From NCBI GenBank assembly GCA_963931925.1, contig OZ007570.1, forward strand, positions 47,321,317-47,385,316: a stretch of 64,000 nucleotides of DNA, in the 5' to 3' direction. How positions within the stretch are numbered: position 1 is the stretch's first letter; each line of letters starts with the position of its first letter. A program made the translations under genes and the position numbers. This stretch comes from Onchidella celtica (lineage: Eukaryota; Mollusca; Gastropoda; Systellommatophora; Onchidiidae). A model generated the notes under the pieces. The model did no database searches and was not told the DNA's origin. It saw only the letters and a program-made list of their open reading frames with translations. Shown here piece by piece: positions 24,422 to 36,050 of the stretch.

Positions 24422-24613
24422 CAGCTACCTACGACATCAAAGGGGGCCAACAGCTGTAGGCTGAGGCCCCCGAGAAACAAAAGATCTCAGACCCACGACA
24501 TCATCTGAAAACAAAGAATGGCTTCCTCGTGTTCCCGTCTTCTGTCTGTCGTGGTTGTGTTACAATGTATGACTTGCCTGACTACTGATATTGTCTCTGG
24601 CTACTTTAAATAA
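24422..24613 (+). pseudogene. Broken duplicate of lipocalin coding exon 1
   Basis: An acceptor-like CTCTACCAG and CTACGACATCA are followed by ATG at 24518 and a frame reading MASSCSRLLSVVVVLQ, closely like the functional exon's MASTCLRLLALMVVYG. The frame stops at 24611-24613 after 31 codons, before any GWC-type motif, and no donor at the matching place was seen. Relative to the functional copy the leader has about 55 extra bases bracketed by a 9-bp repeat ACGACATCA (24431-24439, 24495-24503). It probably arose by local duplication about 180-250 bp upstream of the real exon. It could instead be an alternative first exon, but the stop argues against that. Confidence 0.7.
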
Positions 24614-24701
24614 GTTAATGTACAATATTAATTTTATTCATAATTTATGACAAAAAAGGTTTATTCCTTCCACCAGCTGTCTACGACGTCACACAATAAG
24701 A

Positions 24702-27447
24702 ATGGCTTCTACCTGTTTACGTCTTCTGGCCCTCATGGTTGTGTATGGATTGCTAGATAGCTCAAGTGCTGTTCTTGTGGTAGGCACAGGTGCTTGTCCC
24801 AACCCTGGAACTGAATCTGGTTTTATTCAAGCAGATGTACGTATAAAGACGTCACAAGTGCCTAAATCACAATACATAATTATGGCTTCCAAAAAAAACA
24901 AAACAACAACAACAAGCTATTTATGGGTGGCGAAATAGTACCAACTACGGTCAATCATGAAAAAGCCGCCTCCTGTCTTTGCATTCAGAATGATTATCGT
25001 AAACATATTTGTATTCACTTGTGATTTGCCCCTGGAAGCGAGAAAATTTACACAAAAGCCATTTCAACGCGTAATAATCACTTCGTATGAGGCGAAAAAG
25101 CATCGCGTTTTCGGGTGGCAAAAAAGTACCAGTTCAATGTGTATATATTTCTAAGACGATTCCAGGCAAAATATTTTAACTGGATGCTAAATGGCTGATT
25201 GTTCATATTATAAGCAAATCTCAATTTCCATAGAAATTTTTTCCCCTTTGAAAGGATTTTCTCAGAAATCTGGTCTTTGACCGTCAACCCAATTTCTTAA
25301 CATTGTCTCTCATTTACACTTAATTAAATTCATTCATCACCGGAGTTTTGTCATACGGTCCTAATGTCTCATTGATTCACTACCTGTTTTCTATCTCTTA
25401 GTATCTCGGAGACTGGTATGAATACGAACGTTTCCCCAACACCTTTGAAATTGGTCTGGACTGCGGTAAGGCTGCCTATGGTGATAATGGCGACGGTACC
25501 ATCAGTGTCGTGAATTCTGGAATTTTCAGGGTTTCCATGTAAGTGCAATAATCCTACACGTGAAGTATGCACAGTCTTACATATTGAACTTGCAATCACA
25601 TGTCCAAAATTTATGTCCATAATACCTATAAATGTTAATAAAAGTATATAAAAAATATAAAAATGTTATTTTAGGGGAAAAAAAGACAAATAATAGGGGC
25701 ACGTTGGTCTAGAGGCAATGTGCTCGCCTTTTATGCCGAAGGTACTGGGTTCGATCCCCTGTCGGCGCAGGCTTGTTGGATTTGTGTTTTTTTTTGGGGG
25801 GGGGAGGTGGGGGATTCTTTCCCTGATCCTATGGTAGGTGGGATCGAGCACCTAGTCTTCTCGGATAAGGACGAAAAACTCGGAAGGCCCGTGTGCACCT
25901 TGAACGGGTTAAAGATACCCTGGCAGTTAGAAATCGGGAAGAGCAGGCCGAACAAGGCCGCTGCCCGGACAAAATTCTAAAAAAAACTAATCCCTAGAAC
26001 AAGAAGAAAAGTGAGGTGTAAATGCCAATGGCAGTGAAACCTCCTAAAAATAAAGACCTGAACACAGAGTCAACCAGGAGGTGTTTCTAAATCTTTTGTC
26101 AGTCTTCAATTTTTGTGTCCATTTCAATCGTTGCTCCTCCCAATCAGAATGAATATTTCCCCATGGATTCACCTTGTTACGGTCCTTATTCCCAAACCTA
26201 CACGGGGCTGTAAACAGTCTATTTATTACAAACTCTGAAAGTCGGATGTCAAAACAGATCTTCTGATGTAGTATAGAGTCATTCTAATCTAGGGGTGGCC
26301 AAACCGAGGCTCGCGAGCCACATTCCGCGCTTTGACCTTCAATATGCAGCTCATGGGAAATAATAATGTTCCTCCTTGTTTTGATCAGATATTTACTAAG
26401 ACAAATAAATATCATTAAAAATGTCTCTTTTTTAACCCTTTTAGTTTTATTTTTGCCAGTCAAATTTTGTTACTGTAATGCAAATTCGTACGTTTTTCTT
26501 AGATGTTCTCCTAATTCATTACCGTATTTAATACGTTCAGCATAGTTAAAACAATCATCAGTCAAGACTTTGAAAACATTAATTTGGTATATCGTTGAAC
26601 TTTATGATGATTGAAACTAATACAAATCAACAGGTTAAAAAAACTGCATACTTAGTAAATATTGTTGCATACATGAAATATCATGTATCAAATTTGACAT
26701 TGTTGCATACATGTATTTTTAAATATATTTATAATTTTTTTGTAACAAAATATGTATGTAACAATCAAAATGTATGTGTAAATTTTGTCCATGTCTTGTG
26801 GGTATCGAACATCTGAGGTTTGTCGTATGTGGTTCTTGCCAGTTTGGTCACCCATGTTCTAATCAATAAGATTAACATATTACCTTGCCCTGTTCATCTC
26901 CTTAGCTTTGGGAGACAAGTCATTTCAAGAACAAACAGCGTCACTGGGAGTGCTAGTGTTCCAGATCCAGCTAAACCTGCAGAGCTGCTGGTCTCATTTG
27001 GAAATTGTGAGTAGGTTTTAACTCATTCAACACTGAAGCTGCACTTCTGTTAAATCTTGACAGTTCCATCAGTATCAGATTTTGGTTCTAAATTACTAAT
27101 TTTTGAAAAACTGATCCGTATCTTGATTTAGATTCATATTTACCATGTAAAGAAACTGAAGTGAGCAGACCTTAATATCAGCAGAATTTGAGAAAACTCT
27201 AGCTTTCACAGTGTCAGTAGTCAAAGGGTTAGGAGTTGTGGCTGGTCTAACCATTGCTACCCACGAGTAACTGTGTAACTTTTGTTAAATATATTAATTG
27301 ACTTCCTGCGCAGGGTCGTCTTGACATCAGTATGTGCCCTGGGGCAAAGCAATAGGCTGCGTCCCGCCCCCTCCCCCTACACAACCACTCAGAAATGTGC
27401 ATGCATTGGGCCCCCTAAAACCCTCTCTTTCTCTCTCTCTTTCTCTA

Positions 27448-27486
<39 letters not shown>

Positions 27487-29108
27487 CTTCTCTCTCTCTC
27501 TCTCTCTCTTCTCTTTCTTTCTCTCTTTCTCTCTTTCTTNNNNNNNNNNNNNNNNNNNNNNNNNNNNNNNNNNNNNNNNNNNNNNNNNNNNNNNNNNNNN
27601 NNNNNNNNNNNNNNNNNNNNNNNNNNNNNNNNNNNNNNNNNNNNNNNNNNNNNNNNNNNNNNNNNNNNNNNNNNNNNNNNNNNNNNNNNNNNNNNNNNNN
27701 NNNNNNNNNNNNNNNNNNNNNNNNNNNNNNNNNNNNNNNGTGAAAAAATGTTAAACAATTTTCAAATTATTGCCAAAGTCATCACCTTTATCTTAATAAA
27801 TGTATCTCCGTACATACAGGTGCGTCTGTGCATTTTCACCTGTTCAGATCTATAGTTTCCATAGTTTTAAATTATTTCTACCATTTTATAATTATTAGTA
27901 TTATTTCACCATTATTACTGCTGTTGTTATTATTATTACAAATTTAATATATTTACAAAGTCTGCAAACCGGCGTCTGCAAAACCACAGAATAGGACATC
28001 TCACAACAAACAAACAAACAGACGATGCGTACCCAGATTAAAGATATTAGAAACAATAAGATGAGACACTCCCTTCTTCGCACCTCTAAAAAAAAATCGT
28101 GCACACAATTTGTGTGCTGAGCGGGGGCGGGGGGGGGGGGGGGCACATGGCGCATAACATGAAAACAGTGCTTAATATAATGATAAAGTAATGAGGCAGA
28201 TTTGTTACAGTGCTACTGCGACCCAAAAAAAAAGTAGCCAGAGTTTTCTCACAGCCATTGAAATTATACGTTAAAAAATCAGCTAGGTGGCGATGCGAAA
28301 TATGTCCACGCAAACGTGCTAGCTATCTCATCTAATTGTATCTAGTATCTTTGCCCATACAACGGCAACAAAATAAATGTATTACAACACAAGAACACCA
28401 AACCAAATCGGGCACACACACACACAAAAAGTAACGTATTTTGTTTTCTTTCTTTCTCCCTCTTGAATCAGTTAACCCTGGGGGAAGTGACCCCAACTAC
28501 TTCGTGGTGGATACCGATTATAACACGTATGCAGTGGTCTTTTCCTGCTCTCGAGTGGCTGGCATAAACATTCGTAAGTAACATTGTGTTTGATGTTTTA
28601 CTGGCACTGTCTTGACATGAACTTTGGCAGTGTTAGCTACTTTTTCCCCACGGCCCCAAACAGTTTCAATCCCCAATAAAATACATGAACAAACTACAGT
28701 AAACAGATACACACACCATCTTTGGTGAAGGCGATCTCTTTCAATTCTTGTTACCGCCGTGACCTAGTTTCGCGAATTGGCGGAAGTGAGATTTCTCTCT
28801 AATACCTAATCTCTGATGTTATATTAAACATCGTTACGCGCGTGCCTGGTTACGAACAATCGATCACATACAAAATGGCACAGGCTAGTCAAAATTGATG
28901 ACGTATTCCTGCCTTGTGTCGCTTCTGGTAGTATATCTAGTCTGTTTTCATTCGCTCTTTCTCTCTGTTTTCAGAATTCGCATGGATTTTGACACGCACA
29001 AGAGATGTCGCTCCCAATAACTTGTCAGCACTTAAAGCAAATCTTGCGGCCGCTGGTATCAATGTCAACAGATTTAGGCGTATTGACCAGACAAGTTGCA
29101 CCAATTAA
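24702..29108 (+). CDS. Apolipoprotein D-like lipocalin, secreted
   Basis: Five exons (24702-24836, 25402-25538, 26906-27006, 28472-28573, 28975-29108) splice in frame at GT-AG sites into 202 residues, the usual lipocalin length. Residues 1-23 look like a signal peptide (LRLLALMVVYGLL). YLGDWYEY (46-53) is the G-x-W lipocalin signature, and TDYNTYAVVFSC (139-150) is the second conserved block seen in ApoD-type members. Cysteines at 32, 66, 150 and 200 could form the two disulfides. Lipocalins fold as an eight-stranded barrel and carry small hydrophobic ligands outside the cell; the ligand here is unknown. Intron phases are 0, 2, 1, 1. Start chosen as the first ATG after the acceptor, directly followed by the signal peptide. 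Introns hold a SINE, a hAT element and an assembly gap. Confidence 0.92.
25695..25990 (+). mobile_element. tRNA-headed SINE, copy 2 (lipocalin intron 2)
   Basis: The head has A box TGGTCTAGAGG (25705-25715) and B box GGTTCGATCCC (25748-25758) at tRNA-like spacing. The body includes AGTCTTCTCGGATAAGGACG, GGCCCGTGTGCACC and GGCCGCTGCCCGGAC, then a short A-rich tail. It matches the reverse-oriented copy at 17214-17495. The head keeps the A and B boxes but its acceptor-stem pairing is not tRNA-like, so it is not a functional tRNA gene. Confidence 0.85.
26290..26856. mobile_element. hAT element with perfect 8-bp target duplication (lipocalin intron 2)
   Basis: Left end TAGGGGTGGCCAAACC and right end GTTTGGTCACCCATG are inverted. 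TTCTAATC flanks both sides exactly (26282-26289 and 26857-26864). Its ends resemble the 16598-18258 element, including a GCGAGCCAC motif inside the left end. It is 567 bp with no transposase. It ends about 50 bp before lipocalin exon 3, so it sits close to a splice acceptor. Confidence 0.9.
27313..27539. repeat. hAT-like terminus running into (CT)n microsatellite
   Basis: CAGGGTCGTCTTGACATC and TGCCCTGGGGCAAAG resemble a common hAT left end. Then GGGCCCCCTAAAACC is followed by an imperfect CT/CTTT tract to the assembly gap. The right end is hidden by the gap, so the element call is tentative. Confidence 0.5.
27540..27739. other. Assembly gap, 200 N
   Basis: Exactly 200 N inside lipocalin intron 3, at the end of a CT microsatellite. 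The round number suggests a placeholder length rather than a measured one. Confidence 0.98.
28655..28830. repeat. Dispersed repeat shared with the MITE at 42177-42677 (lipocalin intron 4)
   Basis: ATGAACAAACTACAGTAAAC, ATCTCTTTCAATTCTTGTT and TTGGCGGAAGTGAGA match, in the same order, 42427-42535 within the MITE at 42177-42677. Inverted ends are not clear in this copy, so it may be a decayed member. Confidence 0.65.
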
Positions 29109-29287
29109 ATCCAGATTGTCTTCTTATATAATCAACGTTTACTGATTTATGTCTTAATTACTATTACATAATATATTAATAACATTTTTTTGTTTGTTTG
29201 TTTGTACTGTAAAGAGAGGCAAATTGCTTTATGTAACAACGCTCTTTCACTGAATTAATGTAGTTAATCGTTAACCCCTTGATATGG

Positions 29288-29390
29288 CGTTGCGTAGGGA
29301 TGGAAACAGCAGCATCGCTAATATGATGGAAAACAGCCCGAAAAACTTCATAAAAGTGACTAATAAAACATGGAGAAATGATACAAAGGG
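29288..29390. repeat. Dispersed repeat family I, copy 1
   Basis: About 100 bp match 32238-32328, almost identical over AACTTCATAAAAGTGACTAA and AACATGGAGAAATGATACAA. The copy at 32238 continues into a further frame. Source element unknown. Confidence 0.8.
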
Positions 29391-31855
29391 CGTACCATAG
29401 GGGCGGTGGTCCCGGCTGCAAAATTCTTAAGGGCGGAACATTTCAAAGAAAAAATAAATAAATTAGAAATAAACAAAGCGCCCCCCCCTCCCCGCTCACG
29501 CAGAAAATGTCCCAATGTTCGAACATTCTGCTCAGTTTTTCAGCGTGATATGGCCGTGTGTGCTAACAGAAGGTGCAATACTTACCTTGCCCCGGGCGCT
29601 GGCAACCCACGCTACAACACTGACCCCTTGTCTACCAGTGCGACGTGTGCGTTCTGATACCAGTTTCAATCTTATCTTACAAACTGAAATAATTCAGTAA
29701 ATCTTAAACTCTTCAAAACTTTTATGACGTTAAGCCATTTGATTTGATTTGACTTTGGGTTTCACGGCGCGTCGGCATGATGACGGCTACTTTGCACCCT
29801 TGACGGTCTGTTTAGGGTGCACATTCTTTATTTAATGTTTCGTGTTCAGAGCTTTTAAATTTAAGAATAGAATTATAATTTTATCACGCTGGTAAAGTTC
29901 TCAAATGTTGTTTTGTATGGATCGGAATGAAGGTTTTGTACATGAGTATTACAGTTTTTCAACCACAGTAATTAAAGGGTTAATGTAAAGTTGTTAGTTT
30001 AAATTTGCTGGACTACTTCTGCCCTACCAGATCCTTCTGTGTAATCAATCACCTTAGGGAATTCAGATATGATGTTAGGTTGATTCTCTAAGGCTGCTAC
30101 GAGGATGAAAAGCTCAGGCGCTACCTTTTCTGAGTACCACTCTGATAGAGACTTCCGTTTCAAAGTCCGGTATTATTTGTACAGGGCAGATGGGAGATTT
30201 TTAACTCAAGAATGAACCGAAGAAGATTGTGTAATGAACATTAATCTGCCTTTTCCATTAATACAACTGATATTTTCAGTCCAAACATGATTAGGGTGAT
30301 GTTACATATTATATTGCATTACATGTATTGAGAACTCCCCCCCCCCCCCCCCCCCTTCTAATTACACAATGACCATGGCATCTTTTGTTTGACTTTGTAT
30401 AGAATTCTGGTGTGCAAACCATTTCTCGCTCGAGGAAGAAATACATTCTGTAGGTTTTAATATGGGAAGAAAAGGCAATGTTGAATGGGACCCTGTGCAG
30501 CTGCTCACAGCCGTCTGGCTGCATGGGCATACTGGGCATTTGCTCAGAGGCCCCGAGAGTTCAAGGGGCCCCGTGCATGCAAAACTTTACATGTGTTTTT
30601 GAAATGGGGAAGAAAATCCCATCCCTTGCCCAGCCAGGGGCCCATAGTGATGGTAAGACGGACGTGCTTGTGCTTTTTCTCTGGAACTTTTGTTCTCGTC
30701 ATTGGTAACATGAAATTCAAATTTTCGCTACAAATGTCGGACCTTTTCAGCACAGAGTGGCTTAAACATACCGAAGTTGCCTCTATTATAAATATAATAT
30801 TTTATCATCACTAGTTCAAAACAAATGAAATAATATTATCCACTATTAAATCATAACAGAGCTTAATTATCAAAACTGGCAAGTACCATGACGTAAAATT
30901 TGTGATTAAAAAGAATTGCCTGTCACTACTGACACAATTATGTCCAAAGCATTTAGGCAAACTTCTGACTCGTAAATGGGAATCAAGTCAGGAAGAAAGA
31001 GTACTGCGATGCCGTCTCAAGCGATGATGAATTTTGCAATTATTCATTTCGTTGCAATGAAATTTCAACCATTTTTTTTTTTTGTTGTTGTGCTGATTTG
31101 TGAAAAGTTCTATATAACCTCATTTCACTGTATTTACATCTATCAGCTGATGTCGTCCTAGCATTATCCGTTCGAAGTCATTCGACAATCGTCCAATGAC
31201 GTAATTATCATTTCATTTTTATTCTGGATGTTTGTATCCTTGGGCTATTCCACGTAAAAGCAACCACTCCTGTATCTGGTACAGTAATTGTACTGTGGAC
31301 AAAATCTTCTGAAATGAAGTGCTTGACCTGATCAGTAAAATCAATATAAAATAATCATGTAGTCGTTATAGCTAGTGCGGGGGGGGGGGGGGGGGATTAT
31401 TATTATATTTTCATGTATATTGCCTGTACGCCTTATCAGTTACCATGAAATAATCCACGTACATGTAAAAAGATTATGTGTTATTCTCTTTTGTCTTTAT
31501 TTTTTTTTTCTCTTTCTGGGCTGCATCTGATCAAACATTTTGCTAAGCTCAGTGACCTCGATTGGGTTCTTTCTATACATTTTGTCAACCAAAAAAAGAG
31601 GAAAAAAAAACGGTTTTGATCAATCTGTCAACATGGTGTTCATGCCTATTATAATAATTATTGTCTCCTTGTATAATCTGTATAATCACATTGTGTAATC
31701 ATGCTATTGTTTAGTCGTGATGGAGGCCTACACGTTTTGTGAAGTTATTAATTCCAGCTTTAATTATTAAAGAAAAATTGGTATTAAAGAAATTATTGAT
31801 AATTGTCTGTGTCTTGTTCAAATGTGGATATCCAAATCTGTCTGTTACTCTGCTT
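29391..31855. other. Intergenic, hAT-like ends and poly-C/G runs
   Basis: GGGCGTACCATAGGGGCGG at about 29388 and CACAGCCGTCTGGCTGCATG near 30507 with GGGCATTTGCTC and AAGGGGCCCC resemble hAT termini, but partners and target duplications could not be fixed. A C-run lies at 30338-30355 and a G-run at 31379-31395. No gene is supported. Confidence 0.4.
29750..29985. repeat. Dispersed repeat family E, copy 1 (second copy 41285-41520)
   Basis: GTTTCACGGCGCGTCGGCA and GTTTTACTACGCGTCGGCAC open the two copies, and both end with CTGGTAAA.TTCTCAAA and a TCGTATAGAT-like block. Length is about 230 bp. No coding frame, A/B boxes or inverted ends recognised. Confidence 0.65.
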
Positions 31856-32237
<382 letters not shown>

Positions 32238-32238
<1 letters not shown>

Positions 32239-32417
32239 GTGCAAACAGTAGCATTGCTAATATGATGGAAAATAGCACGAAAAACTTCATAAAAGTGACT
32301 AATAAAACATGGAGAAATGATACAAAGTATCGATGTCAACGAGTAAAACTAAGACTCACAGAAAGAATGATTATTAGGGAGGCCCGAGGAAATTGTCTCT
32401 TCTGTGAAGAAAGGTAG
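32238..32417 (+). repeat. Dispersed repeat family I, copy 2, with open extension
   Basis: Matches 29288-29390 and continues open as NDTKYRCQRVKLRLTERM to a stop near 32417. The extension has no recognised motif but lies just upstream of the DIRS-like pseudogene, so it may belong to the same decayed element. Confidence 0.5.
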
Positions 32418-32559
32418 GCTATCAAAGGAAATTAAAAAATAATTCGGAAAGTGAAAAACTGCGCAGAGAAATAAGCCTGATGACACTTTTAGGACTATCT
32501 TGAATTCAAAACACCTCAACAACCATGTAAGAAAAAACACGTATCAAGATGGAAACACT

Positions 32560-32985
32560 GAGCTCAACACTAAAGTTGATTTACCAAAACTGATCCAAAA
32601 GATGCATACTTCTCAGTGCTCATTCATGAGGAAGACAATGCTTTCTTAGATTAGTACTTGAAAAATCACTTGAATTTATGAATTTCAGTGCCCACCTCAA
32701 GGACACACAGATGCTCGGAGGCTACTCACTACGCTCAGAAAACAAACCTTTAATGTCGACGTTAAGGGCACAAGGTTTTGTCAAAAGCGATCGATAGAGA
32801 TGATCTTTTATTAACAGGTGCACGTGAACTGGATATTATTTCCAACTTGGAACAGGCTTTCTTCGTTTTGGACAAGCAGGTTTCACAACTCATCCAGAGA
32901 AATCCGTTTTTGTAGGGAATAAACAGATCGAATTTTTGGGGTTCGTAATCAACAGCGAGTCATTTAAATTAAACTCTTTTAATTC
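32560..32985 (+). pseudogene. DIRS-like retrotransposon reverse transcriptase remnant
   Basis: Three RT blocks appear in order. DPKDAYFSVLIHEEDNAFL at 32592 is the DIRS/Ngaro-type motif A region. IDRDDLLLTG near 32788 corresponds to a decayed YIDDLLL catalytic block. GFTTHPEKSVFVGNKQIEFL then GFVINS at 32879-32955 is the characteristic HPEKS...FLGF block. In-frame stops and at least one frameshift separate them, so the copy is dead. Gypsy-type RTs have a different motif A (LKSGYHQI), which favours DIRS. No split direct repeats or tyrosine recombinase were seen. Confidence 0.75.
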
Positions 32986-32999
32986 CTTTGCACTCTTGT

Positions 33000-33929
33000 G
33001 AAATTTTATGACAGCCTTGAAACAAAACAAAGCGACGGGAAAAAAATACAAAACCAAGAAAATGTCATCTCATTCAAAACTACGTGTTTTTTTTTTTTTT
33101 ATCATCAATGTTTTTCTTTTCCGGGGGAAGATGGGGGGGGGGGGGAGGCGGTCTTTGCCCTTGGTTGTAACCTCTACCACATTTAATACCTGACGACAAC
33201 ACTGCTTTAATTTATTTCACCTCACACTTCAGTCCCATGTTCATAGACGAGAAACGGCGACGCCAGCGTTACGGGTCTTTAATACTTTTCCCAAGATCTC
33301 GGAAGTTCAGGGATACTGGCATTTTTTTAAGTTCTTGGGAATTTTGGAGCCGTTGTGTATTGGTCATTATTTTTCTATTACAAAAAGACAGACAGAAAGC
33401 AAAAAACACACCTAAACAAATTCTCTGAAATGATGTCTTCTATAAGATCAGCGGATGTGCCGCAAAGTTATCCCAAACATAGAAAACATAATTATCTTTA
33501 AAATGACGTCACAAACTTGCCCATACTCCCACAACGCTGTTGTTGACCTATAAGGCGAAGGGAGCCTCATGGGCTACATGGGATTGCCTGTGTGTGATGA
33601 TCTTTTACGCAATGTGATGTGCAAGCGAATCGCTGGCAATACTTATTTTGAATGGAACGTTTTATGAAAAAAATTGTAAAATCTCAAATACATGAAGCGT
33701 ACATGTTTTTGGGTTGAAAAAAAATCTTGGGATTTTTTACTTCTTTTTTTTTTTATTTCGCCTTAGGATTTTTTATTTTTGTTATGCCGGATTCTGGGAT
33801 TTTTTAAAATGTTCAATGGCAACCCCCCGGGGGGGGGGGGGGTCACACTCCTTAGATTTGATCCCATAAGACAGTGACTTATTGACCTCTACCGACTCTA
33901 ATTAATTTTACTGTGACCTTTTCAAAGTT
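33000..33929. other. Intergenic, nothing recognised apart from G-runs
   Basis: G-runs at 33131-33145 and 33829-33842 (next to a C-run) and poly-T stretches. No supported gene. Confidence 0.4.
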
Positions 33930-34205
33930 TCTTTTCATTCCCCTCACGTCCTGACTAATGGAGAAGCCCAAACACAGTCATGACAAAATATTGGCTCCGG
34001 CAATCGGTGGTGTAGAATCACTGCCACTGTAACAAATCAATTAAACTTTTGAACCCTAACAAGCACATCGTCATGTCTGAAACAAATGGATTGCATGAAG
34101 GGTGGAACATTACATGGTCAATTTGAGCATATTATTACTCAAAGCCTTAAAATAATGAATTGTGGCAGGTGGAAATCAGCTTTTTCGGCCACATTTCGCA
34201 TTTAA
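33930..34205. repeat. Dispersed repeat family H, copy 1 (second copy 60095-60320)
   Basis: Shared blocks in order are GT.CTGACT.AT.GAGA.GCCCAA, TAACAAATCAATTAAAC, TTGAACCCT.ACAAG, GAAACAAATGGAT and CGTGTC-like spacing, about 70 percent alike over 200 bp by eye. The second copy lies beside the TTAA-flanked element ending at 60067. Unclassified. Confidence 0.65.
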
Positions 34206-34649
34206 TGTGCAAAAATACAATGAGAAATAAAAGTTTTGCCAATTTCCTGCTCAACCTCCCCACCGCGCCTTCCCCGACTCCGTCCCCTCCCATAAGTGAG
34301 AGAACATCCTAGTAAGTGTCAAGTTATGATTCTATTCCTGTTATTACATTCAAACATCTGGGGGAATATGCTCTGTATAGAGCGGTAAGGGATTTGATGA
34401 GCCCTAAGCAATGTAGAGCACGGAGACCGCTTGTTAAGAAGTTACACCCGAAAATCTCACCAAGGTGGGTATGGAAATATGGACTTGGGGCGCCATAAAC
34501 CATAGAAAATGAAGGAGTGAATCATATGTATCTCGTGTTCATTGGGCTTTAAACATTACTTAAATAAATTAAAGAATTAATAAAATTTCAAAGCGAAAGA
34601 CAAAAAATATGAGCCACTGCGGATATTTTCGGCCATAAGCTGCGCCTTC

Positions 34650-35215
34650 ATCATCATCATCATTGCCTTTCTCACCCTGGATCAGGGTATAGGCCACCAA
34701 CAAACACCTTCCATCCCTCTCTATCATGGGCCAGCCTCTTTACATTATTCCAAGTCTTTCCGCTTCGTTGCACATCATTTTCTCTGGCTCTTCTCCACGT
34801 TCCGCGCGCCCTTCCTCTTGATCTCTTGCCCTGGGGATTCCAGTCCAATACCTTCTTCGTGATGCTGTTTCCTGGCCTCCTGAGAGTGTGGCCGATCCAT
34901 CTCCATCGCCTCCTACCAATTTCCTCTCTGACTGGGTTCTGTCTTGTTCTTTTCCATACAATTTCATTGCTGACCTTGTCTGTCCATCTGATCTTAAGTA
35001 GCTTCCTCAAACATCTGTTGATGAAAACTTGGATTCTCTTTATGCAGGCCTGGGACGCATTCCAGGTCTCACATCCATACAACAGGACTGACTTCACGTT
35101 CGAGTTGAATATCCTCAGCTTTGTTTTTAGAGATATATCCTTGATTCTCCAAATCTTGCTTAAGGATGTGAAAGCTGCCTGTGCCTTTCCAATTCGTAAG
35201 CTGCGCCTTACTTAA
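34650..35215 (-). pseudogene. RTE-like LINE, 3' end of reverse transcriptase ORF
   Basis: The minus-strand frame includes VKSVLLYGCETWNASQACIK, RCLRKLLKIRWTDKVSNEIV and RWRWIGHTLRR, the common C-terminal end of RTE/BovB-type LINE polymerases (LLYGCETW, then L.I.W.D..SN, then W.GH..R). Upstream sequence continues the family (SLKTKLRIFNSNV) to about 35215. Just past the stop the element ends in a short (GAT)n tail at about 34650-34672, the microsatellite 3' end usual for RTE elements. All catalytic RT motifs lie upstream and are absent, so the copy is 5' truncated. Confidence 0.85.
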
Positions 35216-35390
35216 CTTAATGTACCCACACCCAGCGCTGGTACTGAGTTTAGTAACGAATTTTATCTTATTTTCCCCATCCTTCTCCTCTCCACCCAGC
35301 CACGCCCAACCTGTGGTAGACAACAGCATTATTAAATATGCTCGGCTTGCTCACCATCGCTCAGAACTAGTATTTCAACAGTTTGAGAGG

Positions 35391-36050
35391 CATTGGTACA
35401 GATTGGCTGACCCCACCCTTAACCTGAAATGTTAATTATCATCATGATTAATGCAGTTGAGAGAAGAGGTTCCACATTCTACACCTCCCTATTTGTCCCT
35501 TACGTTACACTTTTCATCTTTTCTCATGGCACACACTAAGACACACAGAGGTTGGCAACCGGTGGCTGGTGAGCCGCATGTGGCTCTTTTAGTTTCCATC
35601 TGTGGCTTAATTGCTCATATAAAAAATTGTAGGTCAGAAAAAAAAAACAACTTTTATTTCATGCAGACTGTCCCAACTATAATTTTATTACCGCAACAAA
35701 GTTAACATTATAATGTCTTGCTGGACTCTAGAATTCTGTGAGTATGTTTTACCCTCTGACTTTATAAATAAAGATCTGGTATACGTTCTTGCGTATTGTA
35801 GTATCACTCTTAAATTGACGTCTTTCGAAAATCTCAAATACGGCCTCCTCTTCTCTGAAAGGTTGCTGACCCATGGTATAGACTGACCGGAACCTTGACG
35901 TGAATTGTCAATTATCATCATTAATGCAAGTCAGGAGAATAGGTGTCACATTCTTACGTCTCGCTATGGCATCCTTCCAGTTCGGTGAACCATTTCTTCT
36001 CATGACACGTCTTAAGAAGGACACGGGAACCCCCGCTGAGAACCACCGAT
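35391..36050. repeat. Direct repeats of about 150 bp bracketing a hAT-like segment
   Basis: 35391-35545 and 35872-36030 align directly (GGTACAGATTGGCTGACC vs GGTATAGACTGACC; TCAATTATCATCATTAATGC vs TTAATTATCATCATGATTAA). Between them, 35546-35875 has inverted ends CAGAGGTTGGCAACC and GGTTGCTGACCCATG with a GTGAGCCGCATGTGGCTC motif as in other hAT ends. The 8-mers directly outside do not match, so the order of events is unresolved. CTGAGAACCACCG at 36036 is another hAT-like terminus. Confidence 0.55.

Noticed and set aside
25695-25765. tRNA gene
   Set aside because: A and B boxes are present, but stems do not pair as a tRNA and the sequence continues into a body shared with a second copy. It is a SINE head.
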